From Bartonella rattaustraliani AUST/NH4 (GTDB lineage Bacteria > Pseudomonadota > Alphaproteobacteria > Rhizobiales > Rhizobiaceae): 64,000 nt of DNA. The notes under the pieces were generated by a model. That model was not told where the DNA came from. It saw only the letters and a program-made list of their open reading frames with translations, and made no database searches. Below, in pieces: positions 8,764 to 16,276 of the stretch. The DNA is taken from contig NZ_CALW02000045.1 in the NCBI RefSeq assembly GCF_000312565.1, positions 1-64,000 on the forward strand, in the 5' to 3' direction. How positions within the stretch are numbered: position 1 is the stretch's first letter; each line of letters starts with the position of its first letter. Position numbers and translations under genes: made by a program.

Positions 8764-9315
8764 TCATTCTGGAGGTTGGGGATCATGATAAGGAACGGGA
8801 ATATGAACAGCTTCAAGCAAAGCCTTTCGTATGTAATAATCAATGGCACCGATTAGGCTTGCAGCATCACATCCAACCTGTGCGGCAATGCTTGCACCAA
8901 ATCGATGAGGAAAATTCAACATGGCGTCACGGTGTGCTCTTCCAAACTCACGCGCTGCTCTCTTCACTTCTTCACGGTCAACGGTTGTTTCGCGTAAGCG
9001 TTCAAGAGCAATCTTCTCGCTTTCAAGGGCAACTTGCATTCGCTCCAGTTTAATCTTGTATTCATTGGCTCCCTCGACAGAGCTTTGCTTTATCTTTGCA
9101 CGCGGTTGACCATCCGGTGATAAAAGTGCGTAAGGGCGCTTTGTGGGATTCTCATTCCAGATAGCCTCTGCAAGTACTTCATTAATAGAACCATCTTCAA
9201 AAAGAGCATGATCAAATTTTCCTGTTTTGAAACGAGAAACAACTGCATTAGGAGACACACCCATCTTTTTCGCAAACGCACGAAGCGATAAACCCTTACG
9301 CGTTTTCTTATTCAT
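8764..9315 (-). CDS. terminase small subunit, Nu1-like
   Basis: The 183-residue protein starts with a helix-turn-helix (SLRAFAKKMGVSPNAVVSRF), the DNA-recognition module expected for site recognition. A long charged helix follows (LERMQVALESEKIALERLRE), then the segment EEVKRAAREFGRAHRDAMLNF with RFGASIAAQVGCD, typical of small terminase subunits in alphaproteobacterial prophages. It precedes the large subunit by 30 nt in the same direction. Confidence 0.82.
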   Translation of the reverse strand: MNKKTRKGLSLRAFAKKMGVSPNAVVSRFKTGKFDHALFEDGSINEVLAEAIWNENPTKRPYALLSPDGQPRAKIKQSSVEGANEYKIKLERMQVALESEKIALERLRETTVDREEVKRAAREFGRAHRDAMLNFPHRFGASIAAQVGCDAASLIGAIDYYIRKALLEAVHIPVPYHDPQPPE

Positions 9316-9367
9316 TTCCGCTCCTGTTTTTAAATATTTTTCAACATTTATCCTTTTCTTTAGATTG

Positions 9368-9384
9368 GTATCATGTTATGATAC
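9368..9384. promoter_or_regulatory. dyad operator candidate upstream of higBA
   Basis: GTATCAT and ATGATAC arms around a GTT centre form a perfect 7+3+7 inverted repeat, 27 nt before the GTG start chosen for the toxin. HigA antitoxins repress their own operon at such dyads, so this is a plausible HigA site (inference). Confidence 0.5.
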
Positions 9385-9410
9385 GCAAAAGAACGAATGA
9401 AGGTGACTTG

Positions 9411-9692
9411 GTGATTGAATCTTCTGCGGATAAGCGGTGTAAAGATCTTTTAGAAGGCAATCCACCTAAAGGTTTTCCCGCAACTCTAGTACGTATAGCC
9501 CAAAGGAAATTGTTTATGTTGGATAAAGCAGTTGATCTCAAAGACTTGCGCAGTCCTCCGGGAAATCGTTTAGAAGCATTGAAAGGAGAACGTAAAGGTC
9601 AATATTCTATTCGCATTAATGACCAGTTTCGTATTTGTTTTGAATGGCGTTCTAATGGTGCCTATGAAGTTGAAATTGTAGATTATCATTGA
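9411..9692 (+). CDS. higB: HigB-type toxin (RelE/ParE superfamily)
   Basis: The protein is a ribosome-dependent mRNA interferase type of about 93 residues. Family blocks are visible: SADKRCKDLLEG at the N-terminus, KGFPATLVRIAQRKL, LRSPPGNRLEALKGERKGQYSIRINDQ, FRICF and the ending VEIVDYH. I chose GTG at 9411 because GAAGG lies 7 nt upstream and family members begin near this point. The ATG at 9378 lies inside the dyad operator and would add 11 unusual residues. The antitoxin gene follows 16 nt later. Confidence 0.85.
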   Translation: MIESSADKRCKDLLEGNPPKGFPATLVRIAQRKLFMLDKAVDLKDLRSPPGNRLEALKGERKGQYSIRINDQFRICFEWRSNGAYEVEIVDYH

Positions 9693-9708
9693 TTTGTAGG
9701 AGGTAGAG

Positions 9709-10005
9709 ATGAAAAATTATGTAGCAATTCATCCCGGAGAAATTTTACGGGAAGAATATTTAAAAGAATATGCTCTCTCTGCTTATGCCCTTGCAAAAGC
9801 ATTGAATGTTCCACGCACGAGGATAGAACGTATTGTTGCGGAAAATAGTCCAATAACTCCTGATACGGCACTACGATTAGCCTATTTTTTTGATACTACA
9901 GCTGAATTTTGGCTTAATATGCAAGCTGCTTATGATGTTCATATTTTACAAACCGAAAAAGCAGATGAATTTGCCAAAATTAATAAATTTGAATGTATAG
10001 CTTAA
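9709..10005 (+). CDS. higA: HigA-type antitoxin
   Basis: The 98-residue Xre helix-turn-helix protein has the HigA hallmark HPGEILREEYL at residues 8-18, then LSAYALAKALNVPRTRIERI (helix-turn-helix) and TALRLAYFFDTTAEFWLNMQ. It would neutralise HigB and autorepress. AGGAGG lies 6-7 nt before the ATG. The pair is oriented against the surrounding minus-strand phage genes, as expected for a cargo (moron) cassette. Confidence 0.9.
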   Translation: MKNYVAIHPGEILREEYLKEYALSAYALAKALNVPRTRIERIVAENSPITPDTALRLAYFFDTTAEFWLNMQAAYDVHILQTEKADEFAKINKFECIA

Positions 10006-10050
10006 CCACCTCCCCATTTTTGAGAACGGGAAGGCAATTTCTGTTTTTAC

Positions 10051-10329
10051 TTAAGCAACCTTTTTAATAGGGCTCTCGAAGTTCGGTTCATAAGCGCGCA
10101 ATAAAGAATCCATGCTATGCGGTAACTCTGAATCACCAAAATCCGTTAGAACTGTTAAGATTTTAAGTATACTTGGCATCTCATCTTGAAGTTTTAAAAT
10201 TAAAGCTTTTTCTATCACACTCATAGTGTCAACCAAAGCAGTACAATCTTTATCATTCATATTTTCATGTCTAGAAAATTGAGATAATGCCATCCATAAA
10301 TCACACAAAAAATTAGTATCTATCTTCAT
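10051..10329 (-). CDS. hypothetical phage protein
   Basis: I do not recognise this protein of about 92 residues. It looks helical (FLCDLWMALSQFSRHENMND, MSVIEKALILKLQDEMPSI) and has no membrane segment. The start at MKIDTNF has a perfect GGAGGT 6 nt upstream and overlaps the antirepressor stop by 4 nt, so it is co-translated with that gene. Small proteins in this position are common after prophage antirepressors. Confidence 0.6.
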   Translation of the reverse strand: MKIDTNFLCDLWMALSQFSRHENMNDKDCTALVDTMSVIEKALILKLQDEMPSILKILTVLTDFGDSELPHSMDSLLRAYEPNFESPIKKVA

Positions 10330-11057
10330 TGCACACCTCCCTGAATTTGCTCTCTCAAACATGCCAATCCTCTAGATGTGATTTTCGTTGAAGGGAGCAC
10401 CTTTTCTGTACCATCAGGTCTTTGAATGGTGATAGCAGGGCAGTCCATAAAACCTTTCTTGATTTTATCCTGATAAGGTAACAGAGGCGCCCCTGGAGCA
10501 CGCCGATAAACCCAGTCATGTTTACGCAAATAATCGGTTAAATCCTTTGGTCGCACTTCTAACATCTTTGCTGCTTCAATCAAACCAAACAGACCATCAG
10601 AGCGTTTTAGACCTTTTAAAGCCTCTGCTTTTGGTTGCAATTCGGCAATGGCATAATCCTTTTGCTCGATTTGACTTTGTAGGTGATTCAAGACACCAAG
10701 TAATGCTTCAGGTTTGGAGTAATCAACTTGTGGTGTTGTTACTTGTTTCAAAAGCCGTTCACATTTGATAAAATATTCTCTGGCTTCATGTCCTTTATTA
10801 TTACGCTCTATCATGGAAAGGTGTTTAGCCATGTCTAAGGTAATGTGATACTCTTTTACCTTTCCACCGCTTACTAAATTTTTAGTAAGCGTTATAAAGC
10901 TTATATTTTCCATAAACTTACATTCTTTAATGCGGTTTTTAATCCAGTCATTAAAGCGGGCTTTTATCTCCAAAAATGCATGTAAATCACGAGCATTGAC
11001 GGTTTGAACAGTTTCTTGATCAATAACCTGTTCTGATATTTCTATAAGTGTGTTCAT
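10326..11057 (-). CDS. ant: phage antirepressor (AntA domain plus KilA-C domain), copy 1
   Basis: The 243-residue protein has an N-terminal AntA/AntB domain (TVNARDLHAFLEIKARFNDW, then EYHITLDMAKHLSMIERN and HEAREYFIKCER, residues about 18-105), a short coiled coil (LQSQIEQKDYAIAEL), and a C-terminal ANT/KilA-C domain (LFGLIEAAKMLEVRPKDL, WVYRRAPGAPLLPY). Such proteins bind and inactivate phage repressors. The start has AAGGAG 7 nt upstream; the frame runs 41 codons further up, but that part looks like structured leader. A close paralogue lies at 21694-22434. Confidence 0.88.
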   Translation of the reverse strand: MNTLIEISEQVIDQETVQTVNARDLHAFLEIKARFNDWIKNRIKECKFMENISFITLTKNLVSGGKVKEYHITLDMAKHLSMIERNNKGHEAREYFIKCERLLKQVTTPQVDYSKPEALLGVLNHLQSQIEQKDYAIAELQPKAEALKGLKRSDGLFGLIEAAKMLEVRPKDLTDYLRKHDWVYRRAPGAPLLPYQDKIKKGFMDCPAITIQRPDGTEKVLPSTKITSRGLACLREQIQGGVQ

Positions 11058-11084
11058 AATGAACTCCTTGGTAATAGATGTTTT

Positions 11085-11190
11085 TGATTGACGCTCAAAA
11101 GAGTGCCGGGTGCTCAAAAACACGGTACCAAGTCCGTCGTTATGCTTTCCCTGCGAAGGTATTTTATAGCACAACCACACCCGACAAGAC
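11085..11190 (-). ncRNA. structured leader upstream of ant, C4-antisense-like candidate
   Basis: On the minus strand, between the upstream noncoding region and the ant start, CGGGTG (11178-11183) can pair with CACCCG (11107-11112). A GGTACC palindrome and GC-rich short stems lie between. Antirepressor genes of P1/P4-like phages are commonly preceded by C4 antisense RNA that pairs with the ant leader. The resemblance in position and pairing is seen; assignment to the C4 family is inference without a covariance search. Confidence 0.35.
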
Positions 11191-11649
11191 CTTTATATGC
11201 TACCACATATAATGAGTCAAAATCTTTAATGTTCAGAAGATTGATTATTTCGGCAATCAATCCGCTTGGTACTTGAAGGCGTTTTTGAGGCACCTGATTC
11301 GATTATTCATATTAGTAGTTTATTGTCAAGTGACAAAAAACTTTTTTCTAAAAAATAATCTACTATTGTACAGTCTGTATATGAGTACACATTAAATTTG
11401 TTATTTATCAATATGTTATGTGTACAATGTACAGTCAATTTTAAAATTCTGTCGCTAGCGATAGTTCGCGCTAGCCTGCCCCGCAACGAAGCCAACCCGC
11501 TGGGAAGTACCTTTTGAATTGATTTTATTGACTTTTTTATGAAAAAAATAAAGCGTAGGTGATAATCTGTTTTTAAAATTGCTATAAGAATATGGAATGT
11601 CTAAACTCATAAGGATATGTAAGATATAGATAAAGCTTGAGAACATGAT
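11191..11649. other. gene-free interval with a GC-rich palindromic island
   Basis: No convincing coding frame is present. Positions 11450-11512 are much richer in GC than their surroundings and contain a 7-bp inverted repeat, GCTAGCG/CGCTAGC, with an 8-nt loop (about 11455-11476). The rest is AT-rich. The island could be a structured RNA or a recombination leftover. Confidence 0.4.
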
Positions 11650-12228
11650 CTAGCCTTTTTTATTAGCAGCGTATTCTTGACGAGAAAGTTGTCTCTGTAT
11701 ATTTTTGGTTAATCTTTCATTGGCATATTGTGCAATAGCATTTGCAATCTCTGGCTTTGACATAACTTTAGCAATTGAAGGTCCTTCTTGTTTTGCAATG
11801 GGAAATTGGTCTCCATCATCTCTTTGAAACACATTCCCTCCCATTTTCAATTCAACGCGCTTTGGAAAACTGCCTCCCTTGATAAAACCATGGGGAAGAA
11901 TTGCTCTTTTTCCAAACATTGTGTAAACGACACCGCGCTTTGTTTCTCTGGCTTTAAAAAATTTAAGAGGTATCGGTGTTCCAGAACCAATGATATCTGT
12001 CTCAAGAAACCTTGCTGTCGCTTTTTCTTTAATATAAACTCCTCGCTTCACACGCTTTAACTTGGCTGAGGTCATGTCAGCAACTTGCTTTTCGGCAAAA
12101 CGCTCAACCTGCTTTGCTGAAGTATTAAGAGCATTGCGCAAAGCCCAATGAAGACGCGGTGCTTGCAAACTGGTAAAGGTCTTTTCAACCTGTTGAAGAT
12201 ACCATTTTTGGCGGATGATTAATTTCAA
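11650..12228 (-). CDS. minor tail protein Z-like (gpZ family)
   Basis: The 192-residue protein resembles phage minor tail protein Z: HWALRNALNTSAKQVERFAEKQVAD at the N-terminus, LKRVKRGVYIKEKATARF, FKARETKRGV and QFPIAKQEGPSIAKVMS in the C-terminal half. In lambda, Z lies after the capsid gene and helps complete the tail. Here it is isolated upstream of the terminase genes, preceded after 3 nt by an FI-like gene, which suggests a rearranged or second prophage fragment. Confidence 0.7.
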   Translation of the reverse strand: MKLIIRQKWYLQQVEKTFTSLQAPRLHWALRNALNTSAKQVERFAEKQVADMTSAKLKRVKRGVYIKEKATARFLETDIIGSGTPIPLKFFKARETKRGVVYTMFGKRAILPHGFIKGGSFPKRVELKMGGNVFQRDDGDQFPIAKQEGPSIAKVMSKPEIANAIAQYANERLTKNIQRQLSRQEYAANKKG

Positions 12229-12231
12229 CTT

Positions 12232-12552
12232 TTAAGCCTTTTTTGGGGTAGATGTTGATGGCTTGGAAGCTTTAGATGCTTTTGGTTTTTCGAGAGAGGT
12301 TTCCTCTGTCACTGTTTCAGATGCTATTTGGTTGGGTTCTTTTTCTACTTGCTTAATGTGTTCAATTGTTTTGTCGGGTTTTATTTTTGTTTTGACATCA
12401 ACAAAAGGTTTAGCAGCATTTGCACGCTTGAGACGTGCGTAGACTTGATTAGAAATCTCAACAAATGGATTATTGGGAGTTGAAGTTTCAAAACGAACCG
12501 TACTTTTATTATCAGCAACAACACACATGGGTTTCGTGATAACTGCTTTCAT
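12232..12552 (-). CDS. hypothetical phage protein, possibly FI-like
   Basis: The protein has about 106 residues. Residues 1-50 (NPFVEISNQVYARLKRANAAK) look like the C-terminal fold seen in small head-completion proteins; the rest is a low-complexity Lys/Ser/Thr/Pro tail (KPKASKASKPSTSTPKKA). The start with GAGGAG 6 nt upstream is clear; the frame extends upstream without a ribosome site. It lies 3 nt ahead of the Z-like gene, matching the FI-to-Z direction of lambda-like operons. The function is inference. Confidence 0.5.
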   Translation of the reverse strand: MKAVITKPMCVVADNKSTVRFETSTPNNPFVEISNQVYARLKRANAAKPFVDVKTKIKPDKTIEHIKQVEKEPNQIASETVTEETSLEKPKASKASKPSTSTPKKA

Positions 12553-12645
12553 TTTTGCTCCTCTTAAAATAAGCCAATGAATGATCTTTGGTATTAACAA
12601 CACGAAATGGCCTGCTTGCTCAAAAAACAAGACTCTAAGCCACAT

Positions 12646-13017
12646 AGAAAAATTCTATTTTATTCACTATCAAAAAAACTCCTCTTTCCTAGCCGTAATT
12701 GGAACTAAGATTGAGGAGTTAGGGGGGGTATTGACAAATAAAAAACGAAAAACACAAGGAGTTTTAAATAAGAAAACGGGACGATTGAATCAAAAAAGCA
12801 GGACTGAATTCCTGCTCACATAAAATTAGACACAACTCCCCCGTATGATTAATTGCATTTTAATTAAATTTTTTCGCAAAGTCAAGTAAGAAAAACCTTA
12901 AAATATAAAAATAAGTCATATATTATGTGAAAAATTTTAAAAAATTCGGGTTTTTAAACTTATATCGTTCACGAAATTTTTCAAAAAGAACGGCTTTGCG
13001 ACAATAAGCTTTGAGAT
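12646..13017. other. gene-free AT-rich interval
   Basis: I see no supported gene between the FI-like gene and the operator of the Xre gene. A short open frame at 12581-12823 has no ribosome site and no family resemblance. Confidence 0.5.
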
Positions 13018-13033
13018 TGATAACCGCTTATCA
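13018..13033. promoter_or_regulatory. dyad operator candidate upstream of the Xre gene
   Basis: TGATAA and TTATCA flank CCGC in a perfect 6+4+6 inverted repeat, 25 nt before the ATG of the Xre-type protein. Autoregulation by that protein is the likely role (inference). Confidence 0.5.
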
Positions 13034-13057
13034 CTCGAAAATTTACAGAGGTTCAAA

Positions 13058-13381
13058 ATGAAAAAAAAGAATGACCAGCTTAACAGTGTTGATGACACCA
13101 TTCAAGAACTCGCGTCTGCACTCTTCGAGAGTGGTGCAATAGACAAAAAGACACTGCGTAAATTTGATAAAAATATGCTAACACCCATTCATGAATTTAC
13201 ACCGGAACAGCTGCGTAAATTGCGTGAACGTGAAAAAGTAAGTCAAGCCATTCTTGCTGATTATTTGAACGTATCAGTAAGCTTTATTAGTAAATGCGAA
13301 CGCGGTGAAAGAAAACCTGATGGTGGCACCTTAAAGTTATTGGTACTCGCTGAACATAAAGGTCTTGACGCTATCGCATAA
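13058..13381 (+). CDS. Xre-family regulator, antitoxin-like, without a partner toxin
   Basis: The 107-residue protein has a charged N-terminal half and a C-terminal helix-turn-helix (LRKLREREKVSQAILADYLNVS, then ISKCERGERKPDGGTLKLL), the layout of HigA2/NadS-type antitoxins that follow RelE-like toxins. No toxin frame lies upstream (the preceding 400 bp are empty) or downstream, where an unrelated gene converges and overlaps by 11 nt. It may be a solitary repressor or the remnant of a toxin-antitoxin pair. Confidence 0.8.
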   Translation: MKKKNDQLNSVDDTIQELASALFESGAIDKKTLRKFDKNMLTPIHEFTPEQLRKLREREKVSQAILADYLNVSVSFISKCERGERKPDGGTLKLLVLAEHKGLDAIA

Positions 13382-13988
13382 TAGACGACCGCCATATATA
13401 AGCCTTTTCCTTTGTTATATTGATCTCTTGTGGATTGAAATGTCTATAGAGAATATCACATAAAAGACGTAAATCGACCATGTAATGAGACATAGCAATA
13501 TCACGTAAGATCACATACTTTATAATAATCTCGAAGTTTGCATGAGGATTGTCTCTTTGCCCCTCTATAAGCGCCTTATTAACATCATCATAACGCTGAA
13601 GTGCCCGCTGATACCATTTTTCATATTCACCATTATCATTCAGTAAAACGACTCCTTTTTCCCATTCTGCTCCGGGTGAAAGGAGTGCTTGCTTATATTC
13701 ATTCACCACATGGAGGTATTTTTGAGCAGCGTCATATTGATCCGGTGTAATGCCCTTACCTGGTTCCTTTTCGTTTAAGAGCACTAACCTGCCTAAATTG
13801 GTAGCAGAACGTGGGTCTCTCGCCTGTTCAAGGCTTAAACCCATTAACCTCGCCCTTGTTTCAAGAGCCGTTTTATCCAATGATTTGTTTGCCCTTGACA
13901 GCTGCTCACTTGGCTCGCGTCGATTGCTCTCAAGCTTATTCCGCCTCGTCTTCCTCTTGGCACGTAATTTTGCTGCTTTTGTTTTCAT
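13371..13988 (-). CDS. hypothetical phage protein
   Basis: The 205-residue protein starts with a strongly basic segment (KTKAAKLRAKRKTRRNK), then TRARLMGLSLEQARDPRSATNLGRL and a helical, aromatic-rich C-terminal half (VLRDIAMSHYMVDLRLL). I do not recognise the family. It lies 22 nt after the SSB gene in the same direction, so a role in phage DNA metabolism or packaging is possible. Confidence 0.65.
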   Translation of the reverse strand: MKTKAAKLRAKRKTRRNKLESNRREPSEQLSRANKSLDKTALETRARLMGLSLEQARDPRSATNLGRLVLLNEKEPGKGITPDQYDAAQKYLHVVNEYKQALLSPGAEWEKGVVLLNDNGEYEKWYQRALQRYDDVNKALIEGQRDNPHANFEIIIKYVILRDIAMSHYMVDLRLLCDILYRHFNPQEINITKEKAYIWRSSIMR

Positions 13989-14010
13989 ATTCTTCCCTAT
14001 TTAAATCAGC

Positions 14011-14460
14011 TTAAAATGGGATTGCATTCTCAAAAGAATTATGTGATGAGGTATGTGCCATTGTGGAATGAATGCCCCCTGCTGGCTGATCATTTCTTGC
14101 ACCTAGACTGCTTTGTCCCAACTTTTCTAAAAGCATAATCTCACCATGAAATGCCTTTAAAACAATCTCTGTGCTAGAATGATTGTTACCACTTTTATCT
14201 TGCCATTTACGGGTTTGTAATTGCCCCTCAACATAGACCTTTGAACCCTTGTGTAAGTATTGAAGAGCAATTTTTGCCAAATGTGGATTAAAAACGACAA
14301 TGGAATGCCATTCCGTTTTATCTATTTTTTGATTGGTCTTTTTATCAGTATAGCTTTCAGAAGTCGCTATACTAAAATTGACTACTTCTGCTCCAGAAGT
14401 CATGATTTTTCTTTCGGGATTAGCACCAAGGCGTCCGATTAACATCACTTTATTTAGCAT
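14011..14460 (-). CDS. ssb: single-stranded DNA-binding protein (phage copy)
   Basis: The 149-residue OB-fold protein starts MLNKVMLIGRLGANPE and has NFSIATSE, TEWHSIVVFN, YLHKGSKVYVEGQLQTRKW and IVLKAFHG, all standard SSB blocks. The C-terminus ends in AIPF, the interaction tip, though with fewer acids than chromosomal SSB. It covers single strands during phage replication and recombination, consistent with the Bet/exonuclease pair in the same region. The start was set at the conserved MLNKVMLIG; 17 upstream codons are discarded. Confidence 0.92.
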   Translation of the reverse strand: MLNKVMLIGRLGANPERKIMTSGAEVVNFSIATSESYTDKKTNQKIDKTEWHSIVVFNPHLAKIALQYLHKGSKVYVEGQLQTRKWQDKSGNNHSSTEIVLKAFHGEIMLLEKLGQSSLGARNDQPAGGIHSTMAHTSSHNSFENAIPF

Positions 14461-14643
14461 GTTTTTAATGACCTTAAACTTGTATTTAAATATATAAAAA
14501 GACCATAGCACAATTTGTTTATTTATTCAAATATTTCAATTTATTAATCACTATTTTTTAAAGTATTGCATTATAATTTTATTTGATAAACTCACTCAAT
14601 AGCTGTGTTATAAAAAGGCAAGGCTTTTTTGCCTGATTTATTA

Positions 14644-14672
14644 TTGACAATCGAACTTTTTTGTGCGATATT
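14644..14672 (+). promoter_or_regulatory. sigma-70-type promoter of hicAB
   Basis: A perfect TTGACA and GATATT are separated by 17 nt, 28 nt before the hicA ATG, with a GGGGAGGT ribosome site between. Confidence 0.6.
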
Positions 14673-14700
14673 TGTTTTACGAAATTCAAGGGGAGGTTAA

Positions 14701-14892
14701 ATGAAACGAGAAGCACTGCTTAGAGAGTTACGCAAAGAAGCCAGAAGAAGAGGTATTCATTATAGTGAAGCTCATGATGCAGGCAAAGGGTCACATTATT
14801 TGATAACTTTTGGAGACAAAACAACTGTTATAAAATCTGGTGAATTAACACCACTTTATGTGAAAATAATAAAAAAACAATTAGGAATATGA
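14701..14892 (+). CDS. hicA: HicA-type toxin
   Basis: The 63-residue protein has the double-stranded-RNA-binding-like HicA fold: LLRELRKEARRRGIHY, then the catalytic-His motif GKGSHYLITFGDK, and a C-terminal LTPLYVKIIKKQLGI. It would cleave mRNA. It is the first gene of a two-gene cassette with its own promoter, inserted opposite to the neighbouring phage genes. Confidence 0.88.
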   Translation: MKREALLRELRKEARRRGIHYSEAHDAGKGSHYLITFGDKTTVIKSGELTPLYVKIIKKQLGI

Positions 14893-14960
14893 AATTCGTA
14901 ATTCAGCCGCTTTAATTTTTCGTTTCAAAAGCATTTTGATCATAGCGAGGAGACCGAAAC

Positions 14961-15389
14961 ATGGAATATACTTATCAAGCAAAGTTTGAAACTGATCCTG
15001 ATGGTGGTTTTGTTGTAACTTTTCCAGATGTACCTGAAGCAATAACAGCTGGAGAAAATAGAGCAGAGGCATTAGAGAATGCTGTTGAAGCTTTAGGGTT
15101 AGCATTACGTAGCTATTCTATGCGCGGTCTACCTTTACCCGTACCACAGCAATATAAAGGTCTTGTAGAGGTCACTGTAGATGCGTGGAATGCTCTTAAG
15201 CTCGCAGTGGTAGAAGCCTTTAATGAAGCGAATATTACAAAAACAGAATTGGCACATCGTTTGGGTAAAAAAGAAACAGAAGCAAGACGCATTCTTGACC
15301 CAAATTATCCAACGAAGCTTCAGACTCTAGAGCAAACACTGAGTGTTCTTGGCAAGCAAGTCGTTATTACAATAAAAAACGCGGCTTAA
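14961..15389 (+). CDS. hicB: HicB-type antitoxin
   Basis: The 142-residue protein has an N-terminal partial RNase-H-like HicB fold (YQAKFETDPDGGFVVTFPDVPEA, AEALENAVEALGLAL) and a C-terminal helix-turn-helix (NITKTELAHRLGKKETEARRIL), the long HicB form. It binds HicA and represses the operon. The gap to hicA is 68 nt. Confidence 0.88.
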   Translation: MEYTYQAKFETDPDGGFVVTFPDVPEAITAGENRAEALENAVEALGLALRSYSMRGLPLPVPQQYKGLVEVTVDAWNALKLAVVEAFNEANITKTELAHRLGKKETEARRILDPNYPTKLQTLEQTLSVLGKQVVITIKNAA

Positions 15390-15396
15390 CTATCTC

Positions 15397-15414
15397 CTCG
15401 TCTTTGAAGACGAG
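15397..15414 (+). terminator. stem-loop after hicB
   Basis: CTCGTCTT and AAGACGAG form a perfect 8-bp stem with a TG centre, 7 nt after the hicB stop. No long T-run follows, so the terminator call is tentative. Confidence 0.4.
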
Positions 15415-15664
15415 AAGATGAAATCATGTTTTTTCCTTAGCCGTTTACTGTTTTTTAAAAATAAATCTGCGAATACTCCCATGTTTAAGAACCTCATCTT
15501 TACTAATAGGTTAATTTACCTCAAATTTGTCCGTACAGAGTGTTTTGTATTTCGGATGTGTTTTTCATCATAAAATCTTTAAATCGCTTTTTACGGTGCC
15601 TTTCTGTCGATTTAAACGCATATCTCATCATAAAACAATCAGCAGTTTTCACTACTTTGCTGTT

Positions 15665-16276
15665 TTAAACATTCTTTTCAGCTCCTGAATCCGACTTTGG
15701 ACCTCCAAACATTTCTTTCATCTGTCTCATGAGCTCTGCAAACTTTTCATCAGACATAAGCTTTCCCTGCGGTTTAACTTCTGGTTTATTAAGGCTAAGG
15801 ATGATAGAGTCTGCTTTTACTCGAACGTTATCTTCAAGCCTTTCACAGTAGCTATAAAACTCCGGTGCTGAAGGCATGAATGTTGGATTTAAACCTTCTG
15901 CTTTGCCTTTAAAAACGTCATCCATAGCTTGCTTTAATGCCCAGCTACTTACCCCGTTAAGAGCATAAAAATAAGCAACCGCCATTGATTTTTGATCTGA
16001 AAACTGGCTCTTAAGACCATTAGCAAGCACCATAAATGCTGCGTGAATTTCCTCTTCAGTCGCTTTCTTCTCAAGCATTTTCAGCGCCTCATTGGCTACT
16101 GATGTAATCCTCTCCGCTTCTGAAGGTAAGGGTTTCTGATTGGGCAGCCAATGGTGTGGATATTCTTTCGTCATCCTTGAACAAAAAGCTGTATATACTA
16201 TCTGCATTTTTGAGATTGGACATTTCGTGTACAACTCTACGACTCCAGTGGATTGGTTCATTTCCTTGTCTTCCAT
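15665..16276 (-). CDS. hypothetical phage protein
   Basis: The 203-residue protein is mainly helical (ALKMLEKKATEEEIHAAFMVL, SWALKQAMDDVFKGK, EFYSYCERLEDNVRVK), with a charged C-terminus (KFAELMRQMKEMFG). I do not recognise a family; the layout recalls phage-encoded helicase-loader or replication-accessory proteins. The ATG at 16276 has GGGAG 7 nt upstream but makes the gene overlap the DUF1376-like gene by 188 nt in another frame; later in-frame ATGs (16207, 16174) have poorer ribosome sites. Confidence 0.55.
   Translation of the reverse strand: MEDKEMNQSTGVVELYTKCPISKMQIVYTAFCSRMTKEYPHHWLPNQKPLPSEAERITSVANEALKMLEKKATEEEIHAAFMVLANGLKSQFSDQKSMAVAYFYALNGVSSWALKQAMDDVFKGKAEGLNPTFMPSAPEFYSYCERLEDNVRVKADSIILSLNKPEVKPQGKLMSDEKFAELMRQMKEMFGGPKSDSGAEKNV

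Noticed and set aside
2200-9315. Bartonella gene transfer agent (BaGTA) head genes
   Set aside because: The gene order and families are lambda-like (Nu1, A, W, B, C, D, E) and adjoin an integrase and primase; nothing in the window specifically marks BaGTA.
11307-11646. Two 62-63-codon minus-strand frames
   Set aside because: No ribosome sites, and they cross the palindromic GC-rich island; not convincing as genes.
12581-12823. 80-codon plus-strand frame
   Set aside because: Overlaps the 5' end of the FI-like gene, lacks a ribosome site, low-complexity Lys-rich end.
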